Shown: positions 1-7,638 of the stretch, one piece after another
How positions within the stretch are numbered: the first letter of the stretch is position 1
Layout: every line of letters begins with the position of its first letter
IMG/VR virus record: IMGVR_UViG_3300042887_000614
Span: 1 to 40,962 of that record
Reading direction: 5' to 3' (one strand)
Source: a virus
DNA: 40,962 nt
Notes under the pieces: model-generated
Told to the model about the DNA's origin: nothing
What the model saw: only the letters and a program-made list of their open reading frames with translations
Databases searched by the model: none
Translations under genes and position numbers: made by a program

Positions 1-377
1 CACCAGCCGTTTGCGTTAGCGTCCGTTGCATTCTGGATGTAAATCAGCGTGTTGGCGGGGATAACAAACGTGCCGGTGATGGTGACAGTTGTGGTTCCAG
101 CGCCAGTGATGGCTGAAATTACCAGCGACTGCTGTGGAATGTAGTACGCGCTTTGGCGGCTGTTTTGCAGCGAAATGGATTCCCACTTGGTAGGCTGTTG
201 GCCGTACTCAAAGTCGGTGTCAATCAGCGCTTGCGCTTCCGACACACGCATCTTACCGACGGGGTCTTGTGCGTTAGGTGCGGGGTTAAAGTAAGGAGCC
301 ACGGCTCCAGAGGAATTGGTGCCCGTGATGGGCTGCGATTTGTTCGTGTTCGCGTCTACTACGGTCCATCCAGACAT
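1..377 (-). CDS. Virion structural protein, partial (C-terminus beyond window)
   Basis: The reading frame opens at an ATG at 377 behind a clear AGGAGCT ribosome site and stays open to the window edge, giving 125 visible residues. It contains the string DFEYGQQPTKWESI (about residues 52-65), a motif that recurs in structural proteins of environmental tailed phages, followed by a Thr/Val-rich beta-type stretch typical of Ig-like or tail-fibre surfaces. It is the next gene downstream in the leftward virion module, separated from the 231-aa structural gene by a hairpin. A structural role is inferred from position and composition; the exact part (decoration, tail or fibre) cannot be told from the fragment. 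Confidence 0.6.
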   Translation of the reverse strand, partial: MSGWTVVDANTNKSQPITGTNSSGAVAPYFNPAPNAQDPVGKMRVSEAQALIDTDFEYGQQPTKWESISLQNSRQSAYYIPQQSLVISAITGAGTTTVTITGTFVIPANTLIYIQNATDANANGW

Positions 378-400
378 GACAGCTCCTTAAATTACAAGAA

Positions 401-416
401 GGGGGCCGAAGCCCCC
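401..416 (-). terminator. UUCG hairpin between structural genes
   Basis: On the minus strand GGGGGC-ttcg-GCCCCC forms a 6-bp all-GC stem with a UUCG tetraloop, followed by TTCTTGTAATTT. It lies between the stop of the 231-aa gene and the ribosome site of the next gene. The broken T-run suggests a leaky terminator or an mRNA-stability element. Confidence 0.6.
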
Positions 417-433
417 GCCATTGATCAGCTTGA

Positions 434-1129
434 TCAGTCGAAGTTGCCGAACGGGTAAGCAGTCGTAGTACCGATGTTGCCGTCCCTTTGGATGTAGCGA
501 ACAAAGAACGAGAACGCGCCGGTCAAAGAAGTGCGTGTGTTCAAATCGGTACCGACGATGGCCAAAGTAATGACAACTTGCGACAGGTTTGGCTGGCCGT
601 TAGGCTGGATGATGTCAGTGGATGTGCTTGACTGGTTGGTGATCTGCGTTGCGGTGAACGTAGACAGTGCTTGACGACCCACTGCGCTGATAGCGCCAGT
701 AGAGAAATACGTAGGCGTACCAGCGGCTGCGGTGTAGTTGTTGGAGACATACACAGTTGCGGAGGTCAAAGCAGCGGTGCCACCGGCAACAGCCACAACA
801 GTTTGGCAATCCACGTTCACGCCGTCAAGATCGCACCCGGTTGGCAAATAAGCAACCACACCACGATACACGTTGGTAGCGTTATCTGCTGGGATTGTTA
901 CGGGCGCGTAAGTTGTTGTGCCGGGCGTGTAAACAGTCGCTGCGGTGTTTGGGATGCCGTTGCCGTTCACAAAAACACCAGAGCCGCCACTGTAAGCGGC
1001 GGTATTGGCAGTTGTGGTAGCCAAGTTGATGTCAACGTGCTGAGCCAGCATAGCGTAACCGATGTTACGCAGGGGGCCAAAACGGTTGTCGCCAGCAATA
1101 ACTGGACCTTCAAAAGTTGCGCGTCCCAT
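434..1129 (-). CDS. Virion structural protein, 231 aa
   Basis: A 231-residue protein rich in Thr, Ala, Gly and Val with almost no charged residues in its middle, as in beta-rich capsid decoration or head-associated proteins. The start at 1129 has the ribosome site AAGGAG nine bases upstream. It lies directly downstream of the major capsid gene, from which it is separated by a strong bidirectional terminator, so it may have its own promoter or depend on read-through. No enzymatic motif is visible. It could be a decoration protein, a head-tail connector or a tail component; position favours a head or neck role. I do not recognise a named family. Confidence 0.6.
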   Translation of the reverse strand: MGRATFEGPVIAGDNRFGPLRNIGYAMLAQHVDINLATTTANTAAYSGGSGVFVNGNGIPNTAATVYTPGTTTYAPVTIPADNATNVYRGVVAYLPTGCDLDGVNVDCQTVVAVAGGTAALTSATVYVSNNYTAAAGTPTYFSTGAISAVGRQALSTFTATQITNQSSTSTDIIQPNGQPNLSQVVITLAIVGTDLNTRTSLTGAFSFFVRYIQRDGNIGTTTAYPFGNFD

Positions 1130-1231
1130 ATTGGAACTCCTTATGCAAAAGATACCTTACCAATCGTTGCATCGTCTGCTGGGGCAGTGGCGGTAAGGCG
1201 GATCACCCAGATGAAAGCAATATACACCAAA

Positions 1232-1260
1232 AGAAAAAGGGGCACAAGGCCCCTTTTTCT
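1232..1260. terminator. Bidirectional intrinsic terminator after capsid gene
   Basis: AGAAAAAGGGGC - acaag - GCCCCTTTTTCT is a perfect 12-bp inverted repeat whose A-run and T-run give a U-tract in either direction. It sits 13 bp after the capsid stop codon on the minus strand and should end or attenuate leftward late transcription there. Confidence 0.88.
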
Positions 1261-1272
1261 ATCTCAACCGGA

Positions 1273-2184
1273 TCAGAAAGAACCGGAAGAACCGAATATA
1301 CCCAGAGGGTCAGACCAGCCGAAGCTGTAACGCTCACGAGACTTGTAACGCACGTTACCGGTGTCGAAGTCGCCGTCCATGCTGTTAGACAGCGGAGTAC
1401 GCACGAAGTGCTTCATACCGTTAGGCACGTCGGTAGTCAAGAACCAAGCGTTGTTGTCGGTCAAGAAGTGGTTGATGCAGTAGCCTTCGCTAACAGAACC
1501 ATTGCTCTTGATCGCGTTGATATCGTTGTTGTTGGTGCCGACGCGGAGTTCGGTTTCCAACAGACGAGTAGCAACGAATTGCAACGCTGGGGGTACGACC
1601 AGCTTCTTGGGCTTAGCAGCGATCAGCAAGCCACGCTCATCAGTCCAAGCAGCGATCTGGATAACGGCGGCTTCCAAAGAAGTCTCGTTCAGGTCAGCCT
1701 GAGTAGATGGGGTGTTGCTGTTGCGATCGCCGTTAACCAGCGGGTGAGCAGTGCTGAACAAAGCAACGCCATCGCCGCCAACATAAGCAGCGGAGAAACC
1801 GTTGTTCAGAACAGAAGCGGCTTTGACCTGCTTGGTGTACGACATAGCACGAGCCAGACCCTTGGTGTAACGAGCAGACAAGCTGTCGTACAAGTTGTCT
1901 TCGATGGCCTCTTCGGTCAGCGAAAAACCCAAGGCAATGGTTTCGTGGTTGTAGCGAGCAGTCCATGCTTCCTGAGCATTGTCATAAGCGATGGCGGAGC
2001 CTTCGTTCTTAACAGGTGCTGCGGAGAAGCCAGACAGCTTGGTCTCTTCTTCAAAGCTACGCTCCGAAGTTTCGGTTTCGTAGATTTCCTTGTGCTCTTC
2101 GCCGTAGCGAGAATACTCCAAACCAAACAAAGCGTTCAGACCGGGGAGCAGCTCTTTGAGCAGTTGTGCGCGTGAAATGGCCAT
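1273..2184 (-). CDS. Major capsid protein (HK97-fold, Mu gpT-like)
   Basis: The 303-aa protein has the length and layout of a phage major head subunit. A charged N-terminal helix region (residues 1-50) is followed by a stretch like the head-subunit family (ETIALGFSLTEEAIEDN, about residues 79-95), a DG-V-FSTAHPLVNG segment near residues 138-152 and a Phe/Gly-rich C-terminus. This pattern matches the Mu gpT-like branch of HK97-fold capsid proteins as I know it; the fold is inferred, not seen. Start at 2184 follows AAGGAG. It lies downstream of the scaffold and GroES-like genes, as expected for the assembly substrate, and upstream of a strong terminator. Confidence 0.8.
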   Translation of the reverse strand: MAISRAQLLKELLPGLNALFGLEYSRYGEEHKEIYETETSERSFEEETKLSGFSAAPVKNEGSAIAYDNAQEAWTARYNHETIALGFSLTEEAIEDNLYDSLSARYTKGLARAMSYTKQVKAASVLNNGFSAAYVGGDGVALFSTAHPLVNGDRNSNTPSTQADLNETSLEAAVIQIAAWTDERGLLIAAKPKKLVVPPALQFVATRLLETELRVGTNNNDINAIKSNGSVSEGYCINHFLTDNNAWFLTTDVPNGMKHFVRTPLSNSMDGDFDTGNVRYKSRERYSFGWSDPLGIFGSSGSF

Positions 2185-2197
2185 AGTAAGTTACTCC

Positions 2198-3049
2198 TTA
2201 GACGGCGGTTGAGCTGTAGTAACCATGCACGAACAGGTTCACTTTAACCAGAATTTCTGGATACTGTGTGAACACAATCGTCGAAGCTGCTGGGATGTCG
2301 GCACCTGCGCCCAGCACGGATGGCTGTGCGCTGATGGTCACCGAAGTGGCACCTGCGGAAGCAGCGGCGGTCACAAACGAGCCCGTATTGATCAACTGAC
2401 CGTTGGCGGCAACGTAAGCCACGCTCGTACCAACAGGAATCGAAGAAGGCAGGCCCGCACCAGTCAAGGTGATGGTAGTGGTGCTGGAGCTGCCAGTAGC
2501 AGACACGCTAATTGCGGTATCAGTCACAACACCAACGCAACGAACCGGCAGGATCGAAGTGACGGGAGTGGCTGTAGGGGCCAAAACAGCGTTTGCGGAG
2601 TTGCCGGTGCTCAGGCTAGAAGCCACGGAAGCGTTATCAACCATCGACAGGTTGGTACCAACCAAGGACAAAGCGCCAGAAGCCACAACGGTTGTAGCCG
2701 AGCAGACAACAGCCTTGAAGACGGTGTCAGGATCATCACACACAATAGCTTCAGCATCGCCAGCCAGCGTAGACGCAGGCCAGAACTGCTGAAATTGCTT
2801 CTGCTTGGTAACTGGGTTGGTGAAAGAACAGCCCAAGAAAATACCGGTCACTTGGTTGTTTGTAGTGCCGGTTGATACAGCCGCACGGGTAATGGAACCG
2901 CGCACCAACTTCACGAAATCACCGTAGAAGATGTTCGTGCCGTAGCCGTATTGGATTGGCAAGCTGCGAGTAGAACCCGCGAAAACTTGCCCGCCGATCA
3001 GATTGACCGGCTTCAGGCCGTAAGGCGCTGAGACTTGAGGGTAAGCCAT
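2198..3049 (-). CDS. Virion structural protein, probable capsid-associated, 283 aa
   Basis: A 283-residue protein beginning MAYPQVSAPYGLKPVNLIGG, an opening I associate with abundant structural proteins of environmental phages. The second half is a run of Ala/Ser/Thr/Val segments without catalytic motifs, compatible with a beta-sandwich decoration protein. Start at 3049 has AAGGAG eight bases upstream; the gap to the capsid gene is only 13 bp, so the two are co-translated from one late mRNA. Decoration or capsid-stabilising protein is the best guess. A second capsid subunit cannot be excluded. Confidence 0.6.
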   Translation of the reverse strand: MAYPQVSAPYGLKPVNLIGGQVFAGSTRSLPIQYGYGTNIFYGDFVKLVRGSITRAAVSTGTTNNQVTGIFLGCSFTNPVTKQKQFQQFWPASTLAGDAEAIVCDDPDTVFKAVVCSATTVVASGALSLVGTNLSMVDNASVASSLSTGNSANAVLAPTATPVTSILPVRCVGVVTDTAISVSATGSSSTTTITLTGAGLPSSIPVGTSVAYVAANGQLINTGSFVTAAASAGATSVTISAQPSVLGAGADIPAASTIVFTQYPEILVKVNLFVHGYYSSTAV

Positions 3050-3069
3050 TTAAGGACTCCTTGAAAAAT

Positions 3070-3519
3070 TTAAGAACCTTTTCCAAAGCTCGTCGAAGAT
3101 TTCCGCTCATTGAAGATTGGCATCCTCGGGTCGCTCTGACGCATCAGGTTATTGTTCACAGCTTCCTCTTGAGAGCGGGCTTGGCGAGCAAAATACTCGT
3201 TACGCTGTTCCATCAACTCAGTCGGACACTTACAAAGCAACAACCCACCGATCTCAATGTTGCCGCTGAAACGGCTATTGGGATCAATTAGCAGTTTAAA
3301 TTTTGGCTGCTCTTCCACCTGTACGGGCTCCCAACCTTCACGCAGTTTGCCTGAAAGATTGCGGGGGTCCGCGGTATTCAAAGTAGCAGTCCGTACCCAT
3401 CTGTACACGTAACCGGGCTCCTTATCGGGCTCAGGCAAGAGTTCCGCTTGCTGCCACTGCTTAGGGCGTTCCTGCGTAGTCCTGCTTTCCATCTCACGTT
3501 GTAGTCTATTTTGTGCCAT
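3070..3519 (-). CDS. Hypothetical virion-module protein, 149 aa
   Basis: A hydrophilic 149-aa protein with an N-terminal Gln/Arg/Glu-rich region, a central aromatic segment (GYVYRWVRTATLN, about residues 36-48) and a basic Ser-rich tail. Start at 3519 lies behind GGAGG and abuts the scaffold stop, indicating translational coupling. It sits between scaffold and the 283-aa structural protein, so an assembly or minor virion role is likely. No family is recognised and no catalytic motif is visible. Confidence 0.6.
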   Translation of the reverse strand: MAQNRLQREMESRTTQERPKQWQQAELLPEPDKEPGYVYRWVRTATLNTADPRNLSGKLREGWEPVQVEEQPKFKLLIDPNSRFSGNIEIGGLLLCKCPTELMEQRNEYFARQARSQEEAVNNNLMRQSDPRMPIFNERKSSTSFGKGS

Positions 3520-4506
3520 TTAGGCCTCCATCTTTGTCATTTCACGAGCATATTGCTCGTTGGTTAGTCCGAGTTTCTTCGCTAAGGCGACTTGCGATTT
3601 GGTCAGTACGACCTGTTTAGGGGCGGTACTTCTCTTCGCTGGCGCGACCACCGAGTTCTGACGGGTGCGTTGAGGTCTCTCATCGCCGTCCGTTTTTGCC
3701 ATCGAGAATTCCTCTGGAAATCGTCGCTGGACTTCTTTGTCGATACTTTCAAAATATTTGTCAGTACCGATGAATGCTTTGCCGTACCGCTCCGCAAGTT
3801 CTTCATGTACGCCTTCAGCGTACTTACGCATGGACACTTTGCCACGGTCAACAAACCAAGGGTTTTTGGACACCCAGTTCGCTACCTTCGGGTCCATCTG
3901 CTGCTCTTGCGGCGGACGTTGTGTAGCAGTTTGTACATTATTTTCTTCGGTTTGTACAGTAGGTCTGAAATTTTTAGCCTTATCCAGCTTCATTTCAGCC
4001 CGCATAAGCTCTTTTTGAGCTTCTAAAAGCTTATCTGAGTCACCAGAGTCGTACGCTTCCTTGTAGCTGCGTTCGGCTTTGTCAACTTCCATCTCCGCGC
4101 TTGCTTGGTAGTTGGAGATAAGCTCTTTCTCGCCTGTCTGCAACATAGTCTTCAGACGTTTGTTCTCGTCCAAGATACGTTGGGCTACAGTCAAGGCTTC
4201 TTGTTGTTCGCGCAAGGCCGCTTCTTTTTCACGACGCTCGTCGTGCCAAGCCTTCTTGTACTGCGAGAATTTCTCGCGCACCTTCTTGCCGTACTCATGA
4301 GACTCATCCGCTGTTTCAAGCGTAGAAGCAATCTCTTCTGGCAGAGGCTCAAGGTTGCGATCCTCCATAGGAGTGTCGTCAACAACTTTCACTTTTACAT
4401 CTGCATCATCATCCTCGATGGTGATCTCCAACTCGTTGGACTTGTCATCGTCCTTCTTGCTGTCAATCTCATCTGGGAACTTAAAGTCGTCACCAAATCT
4501 AGCCAT
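3520..4506 (-). CDS. Putative scaffolding protein
   Basis: A 328-aa, strongly charged protein with an acidic N-terminus (DDKSNELEITIEDDDADV, about residues 21-38), a long predicted coiled coil rich in Lys/Glu/Ala (residues about 80-180) and a C-terminal basic helix with the phage scaffold-like ending LTNEQYAREMTKMEA. Composition, length and position immediately upstream of the capsid genes match internal scaffolding proteins that fill the procapsid and leave before DNA packaging. Start at 4506 has an AGGAGG site. No protease triad is visible, so maturation, if any, needs another gene. Confidence 0.75.
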   Translation of the reverse strand: MARFGDDFKFPDEIDSKKDDDKSNELEITIEDDDADVKVKVVDDTPMEDRNLEPLPEEIASTLETADESHEYGKKVREKFSQYKKAWHDERREKEAALREQQEALTVAQRILDENKRLKTMLQTGEKELISNYQASAEMEVDKAERSYKEAYDSGDSDKLLEAQKELMRAEMKLDKAKNFRPTVQTEENNVQTATQRPPQEQQMDPKVANWVSKNPWFVDRGKVSMRKYAEGVHEELAERYGKAFIGTDKYFESIDKEVQRRFPEEFSMAKTDGDERPQRTRQNSVVAPAKRSTAPKQVVLTKSQVALAKKLGLTNEQYAREMTKMEA

Positions 4507-4515
4507 ATGGCCTCC

Positions 4516-4914
4516 TTATTTGCGTTTGATGCCGCGAGGGTCTTCAACAGTACCTTCGACGTTGTCGTCGTTGATGATGCGGAATTCCTGCCCGTGGATA
4601 ACCAACCGTGAACCTGCGTTTGGACGAATCAAAATGAAGTCGCCTTTTTTGCACCAAGGTCCCGTGGGAAACTTGGCCTTGTCAATGTAGCAATCTGGAC
4701 CGAGCTCAACAACGAACAACACCGTAGTGAGCATCTCGTCGTGGCGAATGGTCTCGTCTGCTTTAATGATCCCGCTTTCGTACTCTTTCTCCTGTGGGGG
4801 GATAGCGCACAAAATTTTGTAGCCCGAGGGCTTTGGCAGCTGGGTTGCCTTCTCTTCCGGTTTCTTATGCAAGACAGAAGACAAGTCCACTGCTTGGGAT
4901 AGATCAATCGTCAT
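4516..4914 (-). CDS. GroES-like co-chaperonin
   Basis: The 132-aa protein follows the GroES/Cpn10 pattern. A first beta strand (GYKILCAI, residues 31-38) leads to a flexible loop with the hydrophobic tripeptide GII in the position of the GroES GGIVL mobile-loop motif. Then come a VVELGPDCY strand, the KKGDFILIRPNAGSRL roof/strand region and the C-terminal IHGQEFRIINDDNVEGTVED, equivalent to the GroES INGEEYLILREDDILAVIE. Phage homologues (T4 gp31) replace host GroES so that the capsid protein fits in the GroEL cage. Its place beside scaffold and capsid fits that job. Start at 4914 follows GGAG and overlaps the 67-aa gene by 11 bp. The 30-residue N-terminal extension is unusual for GroES. Confidence 0.88.
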   Translation of the reverse strand: MTIDLSQAVDLSSVLHKKPEEKATQLPKPSGYKILCAIPPQEKEYESGIIKADETIRHDEMLTTVLFVVELGPDCYIDKAKFPTGPWCKKGDFILIRPNAGSRLVIHGQEFRIINDDNVEGTVEDPRGIKRK

Positions 4915-5107
4915 GTGACTCCAAGTTTTTTGTCAGGTCTGTGATGTAACGGCGGGCTGTGAGTAGACCTGTAATAACCCCACATCGTTCGACGTACTCT
5001 TCGTAGCTCTTAGCGGATTTCTCCCCCAGACCTTCTTCAAGTCGTCGAACGTTGCCGTCAATTTCCTTCAATAGAAGTTCGGTTACCTTATGTACTTCGT
5101 ACATCAT
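4904..5107 (-). CDS. Hypothetical 67-aa protein between portal and co-chaperonin
   Basis: A 67-residue, mostly helical protein rich in Glu and Lys with a Leu-heptad-like pattern (VTELLLKEIDGNVRRLEEGL). It starts at 5107 inside the last codons of the portal gene (4-bp overlap) and ends overlapping the GroES-like gene by 11 bp, so it is part of the same translational chain. Small helical proteins at this place are common in podovirus-like genomes, but I know of no assigned function. Confidence 0.6.
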   Translation of the reverse strand: MMYEVHKVTELLLKEIDGNVRRLEEGLGEKSAKSYEEYVERCGVITGLLTARRYITDLTKNLESHDD

Positions 5108-7629
5108 TCACCTTTCTTTTTTGCAGGCCGATTGGTCTGTCTTTGGGCTTGCGCCTGCCGCAGCCGCTCTAACTCAGACTGATGCTCAAGCTGAGTGCGG
5201 TGCCTGTACATGTCTGCTGCTGAAGTGAACCCTTGCTGTTCTTGCTGCGCTTCACGCTGAGCACGTTCGGAGCTGGCCCGGATAGCAAGCTCTGCGCCCT
5301 TGGCTTCTTGCTGTGCCTCGATACGCTCGCGCTCGACTTGCAACTGAGCCATCTTGGCCTGTTGGTCCATCCGATCTTTCTGCGTCTTGCGTTGCAAATC
5401 TTGGCCCTTGAGCTGGAGCTCTTGCTGCTGCAACTGAATCAGTGGGTCCTGCTGCATCTGCTGGTTCTTCTGCTGTTGGGCTTCTTGCTGATGCTTTTGC
5501 AACAACTGCTGTGCCGCCTGCGCTGCCATTTGAGAGACGCGAACCTCCATCTCTGGAGACATCATCTGCTCGTCTTCATCTTCCTCATAGGCTGGCAGTG
5601 TCTGGCCCATCTGCTGCTCCATCTGCTTGCGCATCTCCATGCCCAAATGCTCTGCGATGTGTGCTGAACCGACAGCCATGAGTTTCTGCATCATCTGCGG
5701 GTTCTGGCCAAGCAACTCCTGTACCTTCGGGTCTTGCGCCATTGCCATGTGGACAGTAATGTGCGCCTGATGGTCTTGATACAAGAACGCCTTGACTGGC
5801 TTGCCCTTGAGCATGTTCATGTTCTCCGTGACTGGGTCACGTGGCTTCATGTCGTCTTCAACTGGGACCAGCTTCTGGTAGTTCTTGATGCCCAACACCT
5901 CAAGCATCTGACGGTGCAATACAGGCAAGTCGTACAACTGAGGAGCGGTCTGTGCTAACTGTAGAGCCGCTTGATACTGAACAACTTTCTGAGCCATCGT
6001 TGCCGCATTGGGGTCCGACACGGGCATAACATCGACCAAGTCGTAGTCAGACTGACGGGCTGTACGATCGCCTTCTTCTGGCTCGTAGCTGTACTCTTTC
6101 GGAGCGTAGTCACGGATGATCTCTTTCAAGAGCTTGAACTCTTGACGCATCGCATAGTGGATGCGGGCCTGCACCGCCGACATGGTCTTCAAGCTGCGCT
6201 CAAGGATGGCCAGAGTCGTGCCCACGGGCGCATTGGCGCTCATGTCAGAAGTCTGCAAGTCCATCGAACCTGCGAACTTGCGGCCTTCGTCAATGATCTG
6301 GTTGAGCAGCGCTGCTAGAACCTGCGAAGGTTCCTTATAGGGCAGCGGCATGATGTTGTCGCGCATTGTTCCGCTTGGGACATCGACATCTCGGAACTCA
6401 CCGGGGGAGATTGGCGTGTCGTCGCCTTTGGTCCGCAGTCCTCTAGTTTTAAACCCGCCGGGCAAGTTACTAAGAGTGCCAGCATCCACAAGCTGCCGAA
6501 GAATACTAGTCCCGGACTTAGCAAAAGCCCCAATAAGGTGGATGAGTCCAAACGCGTAGAAGCCGAAGCCGGGGATGTAGGGGTAGTGGACGAAGTGGTT
6601 TCGTTTTTGGGCCGAATCATCTTCTGGTCTCCAGTTGCGGCGGATGGCCAGTACTGAGCCGGTGCCCTTCTCGATCGTCACGATGTACGGACGCGCAATC
6701 CCCGTTGGCTCACCCTTCTCGTCCGTGTGCTCGTCACCTGCTAGGTCGAGCTCAACCTGCATCTCAAGCAGGCGGAACCGATCGTCTTGAGTCGCACGGA
6801 AGCCCAGCTTCTCAGCAATCTTCTTCTCGATCTCATCCAAAACGCTCGATGGGTCGCCCAGCTCAATGTCACGGTAGAACCCATCATGCTGTAGCCGACG
6901 CACCTCGTTGGCCGACTTGCGCATCACGTGAGTCACGCGCTCTGCCGACTCCAGACTCGAAGCACCGTAGGGCACAACGACATCCTCCGCAGGCACGTAG
7001 ATAGATGTCTGGCGGTTTAGCTTGACATCCACGTACACTTTCTTGAACGCATTACCAGCAAGGCCCAAGCCCCACAACATGCGCTCGTGCTCGGGACGGT
7101 ACTCGACCATCACTTCCGTCAGCTGATAATTCATGTCATCACGGACACGCTCAGCTGCTTTCTTGATCTCAGGGGTTTCTCTGCCGATGATCTGTGTCTT
7201 GACGGGACCCGCTGCGGGGAAGGTCTCCATCATGGTCTCGGCTTGGAACTTCACGACTGCTTCGGCCAAGATAGGGTGATACACACCACACGCGCCATCC
7301 CAAGGCTCAGTCCTGTCTTCCATCTTCATGCCGAGTAGCTCAAGGCCGTCGACATATGTCTGAATCCACTCTTTGCGACTGGCAACGTCAGCCTCATACT
7401 CGCCAATTAACTCACCAGACAGTTTGAGCAGCTCGCTCTCTTCCATTGTCTCGGCAAGGTTCTCGTTGAACGTGTCGTCTTCCTCTTCTTGGACCATACT
7501 AAGCTCAAAGCCGGGACCTGAGATACTCAACGCCTCGGGGTCTTCAATCATGATCTCGATCGGCTCTTCTTCCTCAGAAATCTGCTCGATGCCTTGAGGG
7601 GCTTGATATAACGCTTTTTCTATAGCCAT
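5104..7629 (-). CDS. Portal protein
   Basis: At 841 aa this is in the size class of large P22-like portals, the dodecameric ring at the capsid vertex through which DNA is packaged and ejected. It has an acidic N-terminus, a conserved central region (TYVDGLELLGM...EPWDGACGVYHPILAEA around residues 90-128, then a portal-like core to about 640) and a long Gln/Glu/Lys coiled-coil tail (about 690-841, repeated QQQ and LQxQ), comparable to the barrel helix of large portals. Start at 7629 follows AGGA, 9 bp after the terminase stop. Position next to terL supports the call. The Gln-rich tail is longer than usual. Confidence 0.88.
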   Translation of the reverse strand: MAIEKALYQAPQGIEQISEEEEPIEIMIEDPEALSISGPGFELSMVQEEEDDTFNENLAETMEESELLKLSGELIGEYEADVASRKEWIQTYVDGLELLGMKMEDRTEPWDGACGVYHPILAEAVVKFQAETMMETFPAAGPVKTQIIGRETPEIKKAAERVRDDMNYQLTEVMVEYRPEHERMLWGLGLAGNAFKKVYVDVKLNRQTSIYVPAEDVVVPYGASSLESAERVTHVMRKSANEVRRLQHDGFYRDIELGDPSSVLDEIEKKIAEKLGFRATQDDRFRLLEMQVELDLAGDEHTDEKGEPTGIARPYIVTIEKGTGSVLAIRRNWRPEDDSAQKRNHFVHYPYIPGFGFYAFGLIHLIGAFAKSGTSILRQLVDAGTLSNLPGGFKTRGLRTKGDDTPISPGEFRDVDVPSGTMRDNIMPLPYKEPSQVLAALLNQIIDEGRKFAGSMDLQTSDMSANAPVGTTLAILERSLKTMSAVQARIHYAMRQEFKLLKEIIRDYAPKEYSYEPEEGDRTARQSDYDLVDVMPVSDPNAATMAQKVVQYQAALQLAQTAPQLYDLPVLHRQMLEVLGIKNYQKLVPVEDDMKPRDPVTENMNMLKGKPVKAFLYQDHQAHITVHMAMAQDPKVQELLGQNPQMMQKLMAVGSAHIAEHLGMEMRKQMEQQMGQTLPAYEEDEDEQMMSPEMEVRVSQMAAQAAQQLLQKHQQEAQQQKNQQMQQDPLIQLQQQELQLKGQDLQRKTQKDRMDQQAKMAQLQVERERIEAQQEAKGAELAIRASSERAQREAQQEQQGFTSAADMYRHRTQLEHQSELERLRQAQAQRQTNRPAKKKGE

Positions 7630-7638
7630 GTCGTGTCC

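Noticed and set aside
1117-2175. Plus-strand open frame of 352 codons
   Set aside because: Mirror of the major capsid gene on the opposite strand; no ribosome site and it crosses the bidirectional terminator.
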